NCBI GenBank assembly: GCA_944391155.1
Contig: CALXSO010000066.1
Span: 1 to 15,171 of the forward strand
Source: an uncultured Clostridia bacterium
GTDB lineage: Bacteria > Bacillota > Clostridia > TANB77 > CAG-508
Direction of reading: 5' to 3'
DNA length: 15,171 nucleotides
Under the pieces are notes generated by a model. The model was not told the DNA's origin. It worked only from the letters and a program-made list of their open reading frames with translations, and did no database searches. The position numbers and the translations under genes were made by a program. Shown here in pieces: positions 5,785 through 13,095 of the stretch. Position 1 is the first letter of the stretch. Every line of letters starts with the position of its first letter.

Positions 5785-7698
5785 ATGGTCTCTAAACAAA
5801 AAATATTATTAATATTATTAATTTTCGTAATAATTTCTTTATCATTAGAAAATACAGTTTCAGCAATAAATTTAACAAGTTTTTTTACGAAAAATTCAAC
5901 AAGTTTGTTTACAAGAAATCCAACAAGTTGGTTTACAAAGAATTCAACAAATTCGACAAATTCGTCTACAACAAACTCAGCTTCTTCAACAACTGCTACG
6001 AATTCAACAACTTCATCAAATTCAACAAATTGGTATACAAGATATGATTATAACAGTTCTCAAATAAGAAATTTAATAAATACATCCAATAATATTCAAT
6101 CAAAACAAAATGTAGAACCTGTAAAAAAATATTTTGATTTAATTATTTTTATGGGTGAAACAAATATGCTAGGAAAAGGTACAAAAGATGAAGCTGTAAA
6201 AGGTATAGATGGTGCTGGATATGAAATAGTATTCAATTCATCAGAAAATCCATATGGCTTAAAAAAGATTAACGAACCTTTTGGAAACAGCAATGGTTCA
6301 ATGGTAACAGCATTTATGAATGCATACTACAATAACACCGGTGTTCCAGTAATTGGTATTCCTGCCGCTATTTCGACTTCATCTATTTATAACACATGGC
6401 AACCAAACAAAAATGGATTAGAAGAAGCAAAAGAAAAATTTGAAAAATCTTATAATTGGTTAACTGAACATGGTTATAAAATACGTCATAGCTATATGGT
6501 TTGGTATCAAGGAGAAACAGACGTTGGAAGAATTACATATAATAACCTAACATATGAAAATGCATTAAAAAATACAGTTACTGAAATGCAAAATGTTGGT
6601 GTTGAAAGATGTTTCATGATCAGAATGGGAAATCTTTATATCTATAAAGGAACTGAAAGCAAATATAAGAATAGATATGAGCAATACAGAGAAATGATAG
6701 ACGAACAAACAAGAATATGCGAAGAAAATGATTGGATTACTCTTATATCTACAAGTACTGATACATTATCAAAATGTGAAAACATGATGCAAAACCAAAT
6801 CACATTTACTCAAGAAGCTTTAAATATAATTGGCTCTGAAGCAGGAAAAAACGCTGCTCAATATGCTGACCAAGCAAGAAGAAAAACACTTACTCAAGAA
6901 CAATCTGACAATTTGATAAATTTTGCTAAAACTTTCTCAAATGAAGGTGCAAAATCAGGAATTTTAGCTTATGGTATTAGTGCAAAATATAAAGCATATA
7001 ATTTACAATCTGTATACTATGGTAGTCAATTTACCACTGTAAATAACCAATCTATACAATTAATATATTTTGGAGCAACTGGAAAAGACGCAAATCCTGA
7101 TGGCGGAACTAAATTTATACCTGGAAATTATATTGGATTAGATTGTTCTGGATATATCTCATTTTTATACCACCATGTTTTTGGATTATCTTTTGACTAT
7201 CTATATAACGGAAATCAAACTCCTTGGACCACACAACAATTTATAGACAACTATAAAAGTAAAACATTAGATGGAAGAAATGAAGTAGATACCTTTAAAT
7301 ATGTATATGAACAACATTATAAAGATCAAAAATATAGTTTTAATGACCTTGCTTCTTTAACAGAATTACAACCTGGAGATCTTCTTGTAGGACAAGATGA
7401 TTTACATGATGGAATAAATCATATAGTAATGTATGCTGGAAAAGACATAAACGGTAAAGATAAAATTATACATGCAACTTCAAATCCAAAATTATATAAC
7501 ATGACTACTATAAAAAATGGAAAAATTATTTATAGAAATATGGGAGATGCATATTTAGAAGACTCTGTATATAAATATACTGATGTTTATGTTTTAAGAT
7601 TAAATGAAGGATTAATATCAGAAGATTTTGGAGGTAATGTAGATGACATTCAATGGGATAAAATCTCTAATAAATATCCTTATAATGTAAATAGTTAA
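5785..7698 (+). CDS. Secreted SGNH/sialate-esterase-like plus NlpC/P60 wall hydrolase
   Basis: The 637-residue protein has a signal peptide (about 1-27, hydrophobic core then SA), a Ser/Thr/Asn-rich linker (about 31-85) with imperfect FTKNST repeats, an SGNH domain (about 115-355) and a C-terminal NlpC/P60 domain (about 390-610). The NlpC/P60 part keeps DCSGY (Cys 454), GDLL, HIVMYAG (His 546) and HAT (His 563), so D,L-type peptidoglycan peptidase activity is expected. The SGNH part has WYQGETD, as in sialate O-acetylesterase-like proteins. However, the nucleophile block normally GQSNM is GETNM, and no DxxH-type motif precedes TQEALNIIG. It may therefore bind rather than hydrolyse. ATG 5785 is supported by AAGGGGG; an upstream in-frame TTG at 5755 overlaps the -10 and is rejected. 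It has its own promoter and terminator and is monocistronic. Confidence 0.88.
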   Translation: MVSKQKILLILLIFVIISLSLENTVSAINLTSFFTKNSTSLFTRNPTSWFTKNSTNSTNSSTTNSASSTTATNSTTSSNSTNWYTRYDYNSSQIRNLINTSNNIQSKQNVEPVKKYFDLIIFMGETNMLGKGTKDEAVKGIDGAGYEIVFNSSENPYGLKKINEPFGNSNGSMVTAFMNAYYNNTGVPVIGIPAAISTSSIYNTWQPNKNGLEEAKEKFEKSYNWLTEHGYKIRHSYMVWYQGETDVGRITYNNLTYENALKNTVTEMQNVGVERCFMIRMGNLYIYKGTESKYKNRYEQYREMIDEQTRICEENDWITLISTSTDTLSKCENMMQNQITFTQEALNIIGSEAGKNAAQYADQARRKTLTQEQSDNLINFAKTFSNEGAKSGILAYGISAKYKAYNLQSVYYGSQFTTVNNQSIQLIYFGATGKDANPDGGTKFIPGNYIGLDCSGYISFLYHHVFGLSFDYLYNGNQTPWTTQQFIDNYKSKTLDGRNEVDTFKYVYEQHYKDQKYSFNDLASLTELQPGDLLVGQDDLHDGINHIVMYAGKDINGKDKIIHATSNPKLYNMTTIKNGKIIYRNMGDAYLEDSVYKYTDVYVLRLNEGLISEDFGGNVDDIQWDKISNKYPYNVNS

Positions 7699-7771
7699 GA
7701 TAAAAAATAAAATTATATTTAAAATAACTAACAGATATATACTCATAGTATGAATAATTAATATTGAAAAG

Positions 7772-7805
7772 GGGATATCTTTTAATAAAAAGATATCCCT
7801 TTTTT
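7772..7805 (+). terminator. Terminator shared by the convergent NlpC/P60 gene and sspF
   Basis: A perfect 12-bp stem, GGGATATCTTTT (7772-7783) and AAAAGATATCCC (7788-7799), with a 4-nt loop is followed by TTTTTT on the plus strand. On the minus strand the stem is followed by CTTTTC, so it may also act, less strongly, for sspF. Confidence 0.88.
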
Positions 7806-7824
7806 AATAATGATATTTTTGTAA

Positions 7825-7995
7825 TTATTGAACTGATCTATTAGCTATTTCTATTGCTTTTGTAACTATATTTCCACAATCTTTTGAAGAAACATTTCCC
7901 CAACCACCGTCTTTTTTTACTTGTTCATATACTCCTAATTCTTTTGCTATTTCTTCTCTTAAATTTTCAGATATAAGTTTACTATTTCTAGACAT
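7825..7995 (-). CDS. sspF: Small acid-soluble spore protein, SspF type
   Basis: The protein has 56 residues: MSRNSKLISENLREEIAKEL, then GVYEQVKKDGGWGNVSSKDC and GNIVTKAIEIANRSVQ. The pattern ELG-Y--V---GWG-----D-GN-V--AIEIA matches Bacillus SspF, an alpha/beta-type SASP. Such proteins are made in the forespore, coat spore DNA and alter its conformation to protect it. EIAKELG contains the kind of E-IA site cut by the GPR protease in this family. AGGAGG lies 8 nt before ATG 7995. Family members are normally transcribed by sigma-G; I could not identify a convincing sigma-G promoter by eye. A Cys in the conserved KDCGN position (usually Ala) is a small oddity. Confidence 0.9.
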   Translation of the reverse strand: MSRNSKLISENLREEIAKELGVYEQVKKDGGWGNVSSKDCGNIVTKAIEIANRSVQ

Positions 7996-8256
7996 TTTAA
8001 TATCCTCCTAATCTAAAAGATATATAATTATCCTTTGATTTTATAAAATATTTAAATATTCTACAATATTATTATTATCTTTTTTTATTTTTTTATAATA
8101 GAAACTTTTTGAAAAAATCACAAAATTTACTACTTTTTAAAATGAATCACATACTTACATCAATTATAATTAAAATCTCATTACACTTCATAGTAAATTC
8201 ATATAAATATCCAGATGATTTATTTTTTTATCAGAGTGAAATTTAATAAAACCTCA
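7996..8256. other. AT-rich gap upstream of sspF, no gene seen
   Basis: Apart from the sspF Shine-Dalgarno (about 8003-8010) I find no coding frame or clear promoter. Two near-copies of AAAAYCTCATTACANTT occur here, the second running into the left end of repeat copy C. That may mark sequence involved in its insertion. Confidence 0.4.
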
Positions 8257-8422
8257 TTACAATTTAAATCTAATTTTATAAAGTAACCAAAATGTTGATA
8301 TATAAATATTTTTTGTTAAAGACCAGTAGATATACCTAAAGCTCTAAAGCTATGTTTTTAATGAAAATTATTTATATATTAACATTTAGGTCGGTTTACT
8401 TTTATTCTATACTAAATTGTAA
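8257..8422 (-). repeat. ~160-bp palindromic intergenic repeat, copy C (best preserved ends)
   Basis: It is bounded by TTACAATTTAAA and ACTAAATTGTAA. Inside each end is a second matched block, AAAGTAACC and GGTTTACTTT. The arms AAATGTTGATATATAAATA and TATTTATATATTAACATTT follow, so nearly the whole element can fold as one hairpin. On the minus strand the centre reads TTTAGGTATATCTACTGG, aligning with the plus-strand centres of copies B and D. This fixes the orientation as opposite to those copies. Confidence 0.8.
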
Positions 8423-8462
8423 CAAAATACCAAAAAATACTAATAAATTTTACAAAAAATAG

Positions 8463-8492
8463 CTGACAAGTTTAAATAAACTATGTTATAAT
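8463..8492 (+). promoter_or_regulatory. Sigma-A promoter of the VanW-domain gene
   Basis: CTGACA (8463-8468), an 18-nt spacer and TATAAT (8487-8492) precede the VanW-domain gene, with a leader of about 25 nt carrying AGGTGG. It lies just outside repeat copy C. Confidence 0.7.
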
Positions 8493-8524
8493 TAAACAAG
8501 AGATTTTAAAGTTAGGTGGGATTT

Positions 8525-10345
8525 ATGAGCAAAAAAAATTCAATAAATACAGAAAAAATAGATATTCAAAAAAATAATTATAAGCCAGCAAATCAGATTT
8601 TAAAGGAACCTGAAAATGCCAATAACAATGCCCAAAATATTACAAACAAAAACAACAGCAAAAACAATAATACAAATACTAATTTAAAAGAAAATAATAT
8701 TAATAATGCAAAAAAAGAAGATAATCAATCTAAAGTTAATACTAATCAAACTAATACAAAAAACAGCAACAATATTACTATTGAAAAATCAAAGAATAGC
8801 AACAATACTACTATTGAAAAAACAAACCATAATCAAGAAAAAACATTGATTGACGAATCTTCATCACAAAAGACATTTCATCCTATCTCTGAAAAATCCA
8901 AATATTCAAAAAAAGAAATTATTGGATTATCACTAATAATTATTTTTATAATTATATTTTCTTTATTTATTTTGTTAACTTTAATAAGTGTAAATAACAA
9001 AAATATGTTATCAGGCATTTCTATATTAGGAATAGATGTTTCTAAACAAAGTAAAGAAGATGCTCTTCAAACTGTAAATAATATCATAGACAAAAAACTT
9101 CCAGATGAATTAAAACTAATTCATAATGACTATGAAACATCAATTGCAACTGAAAGTTTGGGTATCTCTTTTGATATAGAAAGTGCTATAGATGAAGCCT
9201 ATAAAATAGGAAGAAATGGAAATATTTTGGAAAATGATTTAGCTATGATAAAAACTTTATTCAACCCTGTTGACATTACACCAAATTTCACAATGGATGA
9301 AGAACAATTAAAAACAACTCTAGCAGATATATCTTCAAAATTGCCTGATACTGTAAAGCAGAGTAGTTATTATATTGAAGATGGTAATTTAATTTTAACA
9401 AAAGGACGCACTGGAAATGTAATAAAAATAGATGAAATGGCAAATTACATAAGAAATTTAATACAAAATCTAGCTGTAAACAATACTTCAATAGAGATGA
9501 TAACGCAAGAAGAATCTCCAACTCCACTAGACATAGAAGCAATACATAATGAAATATACAAACAACCATCTGATGCTTATTTCACACAAGATCCTTATGC
9601 AGTTTATCCTAGTGAAAATGGTTTAGACTTTGCCATAAGTGTTGATGAAGCAAAAGCAATGTTACAAGAAGAAAAAGAAGAATATGTAATTCCTCTTCAA
9701 GTATTATACCCAAATGTAACAACAAATATGATAGGGCAGGAAGCATTTCCTGATTTATTATCAAGTTTTCCAACATACTATAACACACGTGATAAAGATA
9801 GAACAACTAATTTAATTTTAGCTGCAAACAAAATAAATGGTACAGTTGTTATGCCTGGAGAAGTTTTTTCATATAATACTGTAGTAGGAGAAAGAACCAT
9901 AGCAGCAGGATATAAAGAAGCTCCTATATATGTAAATGGTCAAGTAGAAGATGGATTAGGTGGCGGTATATGTCAAGTAACTTCTACATTATACAATGCT
10001 GTAGTATATGCAAATCTTGAAATTGTTGAAAGATCAAATCATCAATTTGTTCCATCATATGTAACTGCAAGTAGAGATGCTACAGTTGTATATGGTTCAA
10101 TAGATTTTAAATTTAGAAATAATAGAAACTATCCTATCAAAATACTTTGCTCAGTAAGCAATGGAGTTGTAAATTTTCAAATTTATGGATTAAAAACTGA
10201 TAATGAATATGAAGTTGAGATTTCTTCAAGAATTACAAGCCAAAATGCTAACTATACAAATTCTGAAGCTTATAAAATTTTGAAGCAAAATGGACAAGTT
10301 GTAAGTACTACTCTACTTTCAAGAGATACTTATAAAAGACATTAA
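8525..10345 (+). CDS. Membrane-anchored VanW-domain protein with YoaR-like PG-binding domain
   Basis: The protein has 606 residues. Residues 1-130 are a low-complexity Asn/Lys/Thr-rich cytoplasmic tail with a duplicated NSNN(I/T)TIEK segment. One transmembrane helix follows at about 133-157. The extracellular part (about 165-390) resembles the YoaR-like putative peptidoglycan-binding region (GISILGIDVSKQSKEDAL; ELKLIHNDYETSIATESLGI). The VanW domain spans about 418-545 with YNTRDKDRTTNLILAA, GTVVMPGEVFSYN, GLGGGICQVTSTLYNA and RSNHQFVPSYV. VanW was named from vanB-type vancomycin clusters but is widespread with no settled function. Here there are no vanH/A/X-type genes nearby, so a general envelope role is likelier than resistance. 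ATG 8525 is preferred over GTG 8516, which lies within the Shine-Dalgarno. Confidence 0.92.
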   Translation: MSKKNSINTEKIDIQKNNYKPANQILKEPENANNNAQNITNKNNSKNNNTNTNLKENNINNAKKEDNQSKVNTNQTNTKNSNNITIEKSKNSNNTTIEKTNHNQEKTLIDESSSQKTFHPISEKSKYSKKEIIGLSLIIIFIIIFSLFILLTLISVNNKNMLSGISILGIDVSKQSKEDALQTVNNIIDKKLPDELKLIHNDYETSIATESLGISFDIESAIDEAYKIGRNGNILENDLAMIKTLFNPVDITPNFTMDEEQLKTTLADISSKLPDTVKQSSYYIEDGNLILTKGRTGNVIKIDEMANYIRNLIQNLAVNNTSIEMITQEESPTPLDIEAIHNEIYKQPSDAYFTQDPYAVYPSENGLDFAISVDEAKAMLQEEKEEYVIPLQVLYPNVTTNMIGQEAFPDLLSSFPTYYNTRDKDRTTNLILAANKINGTVVMPGEVFSYNTVVGERTIAAGYKEAPIYVNGQVEDGLGGGICQVTSTLYNAVVYANLEIVERSNHQFVPSYVTASRDATVVYGSIDFKFRNNRNYPIKILCSVSNGVVNFQIYGLKTDNEYEVEISSRITSQNANYTNSEAYKILKQNGQVVSTTLLSRDTYKRH

Positions 10346-10360
10346 TAATTGTATAATATA

Positions 10361-10434
10361 TTAATAAGAAAGGTATCGAAGCTACATTAGCATGGCTTAC
10401 GTGGGTCTTTTTATCGGTAACCTTTCTTGTTATA
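10361..10434 (+). ncRNA. Candidate structured RNA or stem-loop downstream of the VanW gene
   Basis: AAGAAAGGT (10365-10373) pairs perfectly with ACCTTTCTT (10420-10428), enclosing a notably GC-richer interior (10374-10419). That interior contains GCTA-cat-TAGC and AAGC/GCTT mini-stems. TATAAT at 10352-10357 lies just before it, so it might be an independent transcript. It could instead be the 3'-end structure of the VanW mRNA. No long T-run follows, so it is not a standard terminator. I could not match it to a known RNA family. Confidence 0.4.
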
Positions 10435-10471
10435 TACGGAAAAATCCAAATATGGTCAAGATAAAATTCGA

Positions 10472-10562
10472 TTTTTCTTTTGAAAATAAAATCTTAGAGA
10501 TTTATTTTCACTTTAAGCCTGCATAACTTAAAGTTTCATACTGTTTCCTATACAATAAAAAA
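10472..10562 (+). repeat. ~92-bp two-hairpin repeat, copy 1
   Basis: It contains two hairpins: GAAAATAAAATC/GATTTATTTTC (10482-10509) and ACTTTAAG/CTTAAAGT (10510-10534). It ends in CCTATACAATAAAAAA. It matches the reverse complement of 12105-12197 at about nine positions in ten, by my hand alignment. No coding frame is visible. Confidence 0.85.
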
Positions 10563-10633
10563 GTTTTATTAAATTATAGCTATAAATTATAATATTACCT
10601 TAATTTTTTTCACTTTCTATTTTGTCACATTTA

Positions 10634-10670
10634 AAACGGCACATTTGCTTAATAAAGCAATGTGTCGTTT
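10634..10670 (-). terminator. Terminator of ypeB
   Basis: A long stem with one bulge, 10634-10650 against 10655-10670 (AAACGGCACATT... / ...ATGTGTCGTTT, loop AATA), lies just beyond the ypeB stop. On the minus strand it ends in CCGTTTTAAAT, a short T-run. It is GC-richer than its surroundings. Confidence 0.7.
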
Positions 10671-10684
10671 CTTATATTCACAAG

Positions 10685-11206
10685 CTACATTGTTAATATT
10701 CCATTTGGTGTATCTTTAATTACCAGGATATCTTCTTCTCGACCATTTTCAGCATTAATATAAACTAAAAACTCAGTATCATCTACTTTTCCTTTAAACT
10801 CATAACAAAGAATTTCAGTTTGCCACTCGGTAGGAATTACTGCCATGCCTTCACTTTCTATATTAAGTTGAGAATTTAATGTTTTTTTTGCTTCTTCCTT
10901 TGTTATTTTTATATTTGAAATATCTCTAACAGTGTGATTATTCAAATATCCTGTTGTTTCTACACCAAGTATATCACCATTATCTAATGCTACTTTAACT
11001 TTAATCAAATCCGGATACATAACTACACCATCTTGTACATATGCATAATTTATTGTCATTATTCCTTCTTGTTTTAAATAGTATGTTTCCTTCATATTGG
11101 TATATCCTCTTTTTTCCAAATATTCTTTTCCCTTATTATCTGCTTCTTCATTTGATAATATCTCTGCTGTAACATCTCTGTTATAATTCATATAAATTAT
11201 ATGTCC
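10685..11206 (-). CDS. ypeB: Spore-germination protein YpeB, C-terminal part (frameshifted)
   Basis: This frame continues YpeB after one surplus base at 11207. It begins GGHIIYMNYNRDVTAEILS and carries the tandem PepSY-like repeats typical of the YpeB C-terminus (EADNKGKEYLEKRGYTNMKE; TKEEAKKTLNSQLNIE). Together with the upstream fragment it gives about 460 residues, close to Bacillus YpeB at about 450. The ATG at 11191 has no Shine-Dalgarno, so the fragment is not an independent gene. YpeB is needed to localise and stabilise SleB in the spore. If the break is real, that function depends on recoding or is lost. Confidence 0.87.
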   Translation of the reverse strand, partial: GHIIYMNYNRDVTAEILSNEEADNKGKEYLEKRGYTNMKETYYLKQEGIMTINYAYVQDGVVMYPDLIKVKVALDNGDILGVETTGYLNNHTVRDISNIKITKEEAKKTLNSQLNIESEGMAVIPTEWQTEILCYEFKGKVDDTEFLVYINAENGREEDILVIKDTPNGILTM

Positions 11207-12059
11207 GTCCTTTTTTTGAAATAGCTATAGAAATATTTTCATCCTCATTATTAACTATCATAAAACTATATGCTGGAATCGTTGCATTTTCTGAAAATCC
11301 TAAACTATTTATTTCCTTAATATCATCTTTTTCATAAAACTCTTCTACTTTTTGTTTTGCTGTTTCTTCATCAATATCATCACCTGTAAGTCCTTTTTTC
11401 TCTTGACTTGTTAAATGTTCTGAAAAGGCTCCATCATAAATTAAACCAGAATATTCATGAAAATTCTCTTCTAAGTTTGAAAAACCTGTATCTTCAGTTG
11501 TACTAACTTCTTGAGCAAATGCTTGTGACCCTTTATTTGCAAGTTCTCCCCATTTCATCCTACCAGAATTTATATCTTCAGATAATTGATTTAAAGTATT
11601 TTCTAGCTCTAAACTATAAGTATGCAATTCTTTTAAATTATTTAGATCTTCTTCTGTTAAACTTTCATCATAAATATTTTTTCTAGATAATGAATAACTA
11701 TAATCACTAACTTGATTTAAAAATTTTTGCGTATTTTCTAATTCTTGAGTTTCTATAGGAAGTCTTGATAAATATGTTTGAGCCATATTTGCTTCTCTCC
11801 ATAAATTAGTTAGTGTTTCTACACCATGCTCTGGCGTAGTTGAGATTAATGATTTAGCAAGATATGTTTCTACATTTCCAACATAATCTACTAATTCATA
11901 AAAAGCCATATTATATGAATTTTCTGAAACTTGCTTAGCTTCATTTCTACTTCTATACAAAATAACACCTAAAATTATTATAATAAGTAAAAATATACCT
12001 ATAATACTAAGCATATGCCCTTTTTTTAACCTTCCTATCCAGTCTTTTATAATATTCAT
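11181..12059 (-). CDS. ypeB: Spore-germination protein YpeB, N-terminal part (frameshifted)
   Basis: The fragment has 292 residues: a short basic N-terminus, one transmembrane helix (about 16-35), then a long helical, Glu/Leu-rich domain (about 40-200) with NMAFYELVDYVGNVETYLAK and LTNLWREANMAQTYLSRLP. These match the YpeB N-terminal domain, which sits on the outside of the forespore inner membrane in partnership with SleB. The last true residues are AISKKG; an extra base then yields RTYNLYEL and a stop. The fragments overlap in different frames. ATG 12059 has a GGAAGG-type Shine-Dalgarno rather far upstream. sleB lies 247 nt upstream on the same strand, the usual gene order. Confidence 0.88.
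   Translation of the reverse strand: MNIIKDWIGRLKKGHMLSIIGIFLLIIIILGVILYRSRNEAKQVSENSYNMAFYELVDYVGNVETYLAKSLISTTPEHGVETLTNLWREANMAQTYLSRLPIETQELENTQKFLNQVSDYSYSLSRKNIYDESLTEEDLNNLKELHTYSLELENTLNQLSEDINSGRMKWGELANKGSQAFAQEVSTTEDTGFSNLEENFHEYSGLIYDGAFSEHLTSQEKKGLTGDDIDEETAKQKVEEFYEKDDIKEINSLGFSENATIPAYSFMIVNNEDENISIAISKKGRTYNLYEL
11204..11210 (-). other. Frame break GGACGGA in ypeB
   Basis: The minus strand reads TCA AAA AAA GGA C GGA CAT ATA. Dropping the C (position 11207) restores SKKGGHIIY and continues into the second YpeB frame. The heptamer is identical to the one breaking the coupling-protein gene at 1001-1007, and I found it nowhere else on either strand. Confidence 0.85.
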
Positions 12060-12104
12060 AATAAATTCATTCCTTCCTTATTTTTGATATTCAAATCCTA
12101 TTTA

Positions 12105-12197
12105 TTTTTTATTGTATAGGAAAACAATATGAATCTTTAAGTTGCACAGACTTAAAGTGAAAATAAATGGCTAAGATTTTATTTTCAAAAGAAACAA
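12105..12197 (-). repeat. ~92-bp two-hairpin repeat, copy 2 (inverted)
   Basis: This is the reverse-complement partner of 10472-10562, sharing both hairpins and the CCTATACAATAAAAAA end. It lies in the sleB-ypeB gap. With copy 1 it brackets ypeB as a 92-bp inverted repeat about 1.5 kb apart. Confidence 0.85.
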
Positions 12198-12206
12198 CAT
12201 GAAAAT

Positions 12207-12250
12207 TTTAATCTGTTAAACTCAACGTAAAAGTTGCTAATCAGATTAAA
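12207..12250 (-). other. Stem-loop between sleB and ypeB (possible weak terminator)
   Basis: TTTAATCTG (12207-12215) pairs with CAGATTAAA (12242-12250), with an inner CAAC/GTTG stem. On the sleB strand it is followed by AATTTTC, only a short T-run. It could reduce read-through from sleB to ypeB or stabilise the sleB transcript. Confidence 0.5.
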
Positions 12251-12306
12251 TTTGTAGAGTATATCAAAATGTGGTTATTTCACATGTATTATCAATATTC
12301 ATATCA

Positions 12307-12783
12307 TTATTTGCAAAATCTATGTTTTCCAATAGTTTTAACATGTGGTCTAGACCAAATCCATTTATTAGTTGCCGTATTTGGATTAAAATAATATACA
12401 CATCCACCCGTTGGATCCCATCCATTCATTGCATCTTCAGCCGCTTTATAAACAGTAGAATTTTCTGCAATTGGTGCATTTATCTGTCCATCTGCAACTG
12501 CCGTGAAAGCTCCTGCTTGATATATTACTCCTGCTATTGTGTTTGGAAATCTTGAGTCTTTAACTCTGTTTAAAATAACTGCACCAACTGCTACTTGCCC
12601 TTCATAAGGTTCCCCTCTTGCTTCACCATTTATTGCTCGTGCCATTAATTGAATGTCAGATGTTTTGCTATTAGAAGATGCTGCTATACTTTCATTTGAA
12701 TTTTCATCAATATTATCCACAATAAAGTAACAAATTGTGGATAATATTATTGTTATTAATAAAATTTTTATAATTGCTTTCAA
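12307..12783 (-). CDS. sleB: Spore cortex-lytic enzyme SleB, short form
   Basis: SleB is a lytic transglycosylase that degrades spore cortex peptidoglycan containing muramic-delta-lactam at germination. The 158-residue protein has an N-terminal hydrophobic signal/anchor (about 3-22), an Asn/Ser-rich spacer and the Hydrolase_2 (SleB/CwlJ) catalytic domain from about 44 to the end. INGEARGEPYEGQVAVGAV carries the catalytic Glu (residue 54); NRVKDSRFPNTIAGVIYQ and GCVYYFNPNTA follow. Bacillus SleB usually has an extra N-terminal peptidoglycan-binding domain, which is absent here, so it could be CwlJ-like in architecture. The start is TTG 12783 with GGTGAT 4 nt upstream; no ATG serves. ypeB downstream supports the SleB assignment. 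Forespore (sigma-G) expression is known for the family but no promoter was identified. Confidence 0.9.
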   Translation of the reverse strand: MKAIIKILLITIILSTICYFIVDNIDENSNESIAASSNSKTSDIQLMARAINGEARGEPYEGQVAVGAVILNRVKDSRFPNTIAGVIYQAGAFTAVADGQINAPIAENSTVYKAAEDAMNGWDPTGGCVYYFNPNTATNKWIWSRPHVKTIGKHRFCK

Positions 12784-13095
12784 AAAATCACCCGTTCTTT
12801 CTTTTTATATATTTTTTACTAATTTTTTAAATTTATTCTAATTTTTTGTTCTTTTTTATATAATCTTTCTATAGAATTTTTAATTTTAGATATATTTAGA
12901 TTAGAATTTGGTACAATAAAATAAATTCATTAGAAATTAAACTTTATATAAAATCTTAATATTATATTGTAAAATTTACATAAACATGTTAAAATTTATA
13001 CAACTTTTAGCAAATAGCTAATTTATTTTATTAATCTCCTTTTAGGAGTTTATCATAGAGAACTTATAACAACAAATTATAAAGGAGGAAATTTT
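12784..13095. other. Divergent gap between sleB and the membrane protein, no gene seen
   Basis: AT-rich, without a coding frame or a copy of the repeats found elsewhere. It must hold the sleB promoter (not identified) and the leader of the 13096 gene. A small CTCCT-TTT-AGGAG hairpin at 13036-13048 lies in that leader; its 3' arm resembles a ribosome binding site but is not followed by a start. Confidence 0.5.
12975..13002 (+). promoter_or_regulatory. Possible promoter of the two-helix membrane protein gene
   Basis: TTTACA (12975-12980), a 16-nt spacer and TATACA (12997-13002) would give a leader of about 85 nt. The match is moderate and AT-rich background makes such hits common. Confidence 0.35.

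Noticed and set aside
9288..9806. Minus-strand open frames inside the VanW gene
   Set aside because: They are Leu-rich antisense shadows of the AT-rich coding strand, without ribosome binding sites or recognisable domains.
8525..10345. Vancomycin-resistance determinant
   Set aside because: A VanW domain alone does not confer resistance, and no vanH, vanA/B-type ligase, vanX or two-component genes are present.
11181..11191. Two overlapping independent genes at the ypeB break
   Set aside because: The downstream ATG lacks a Shine-Dalgarno, and the two products are consecutive parts of one known protein of normal total length.
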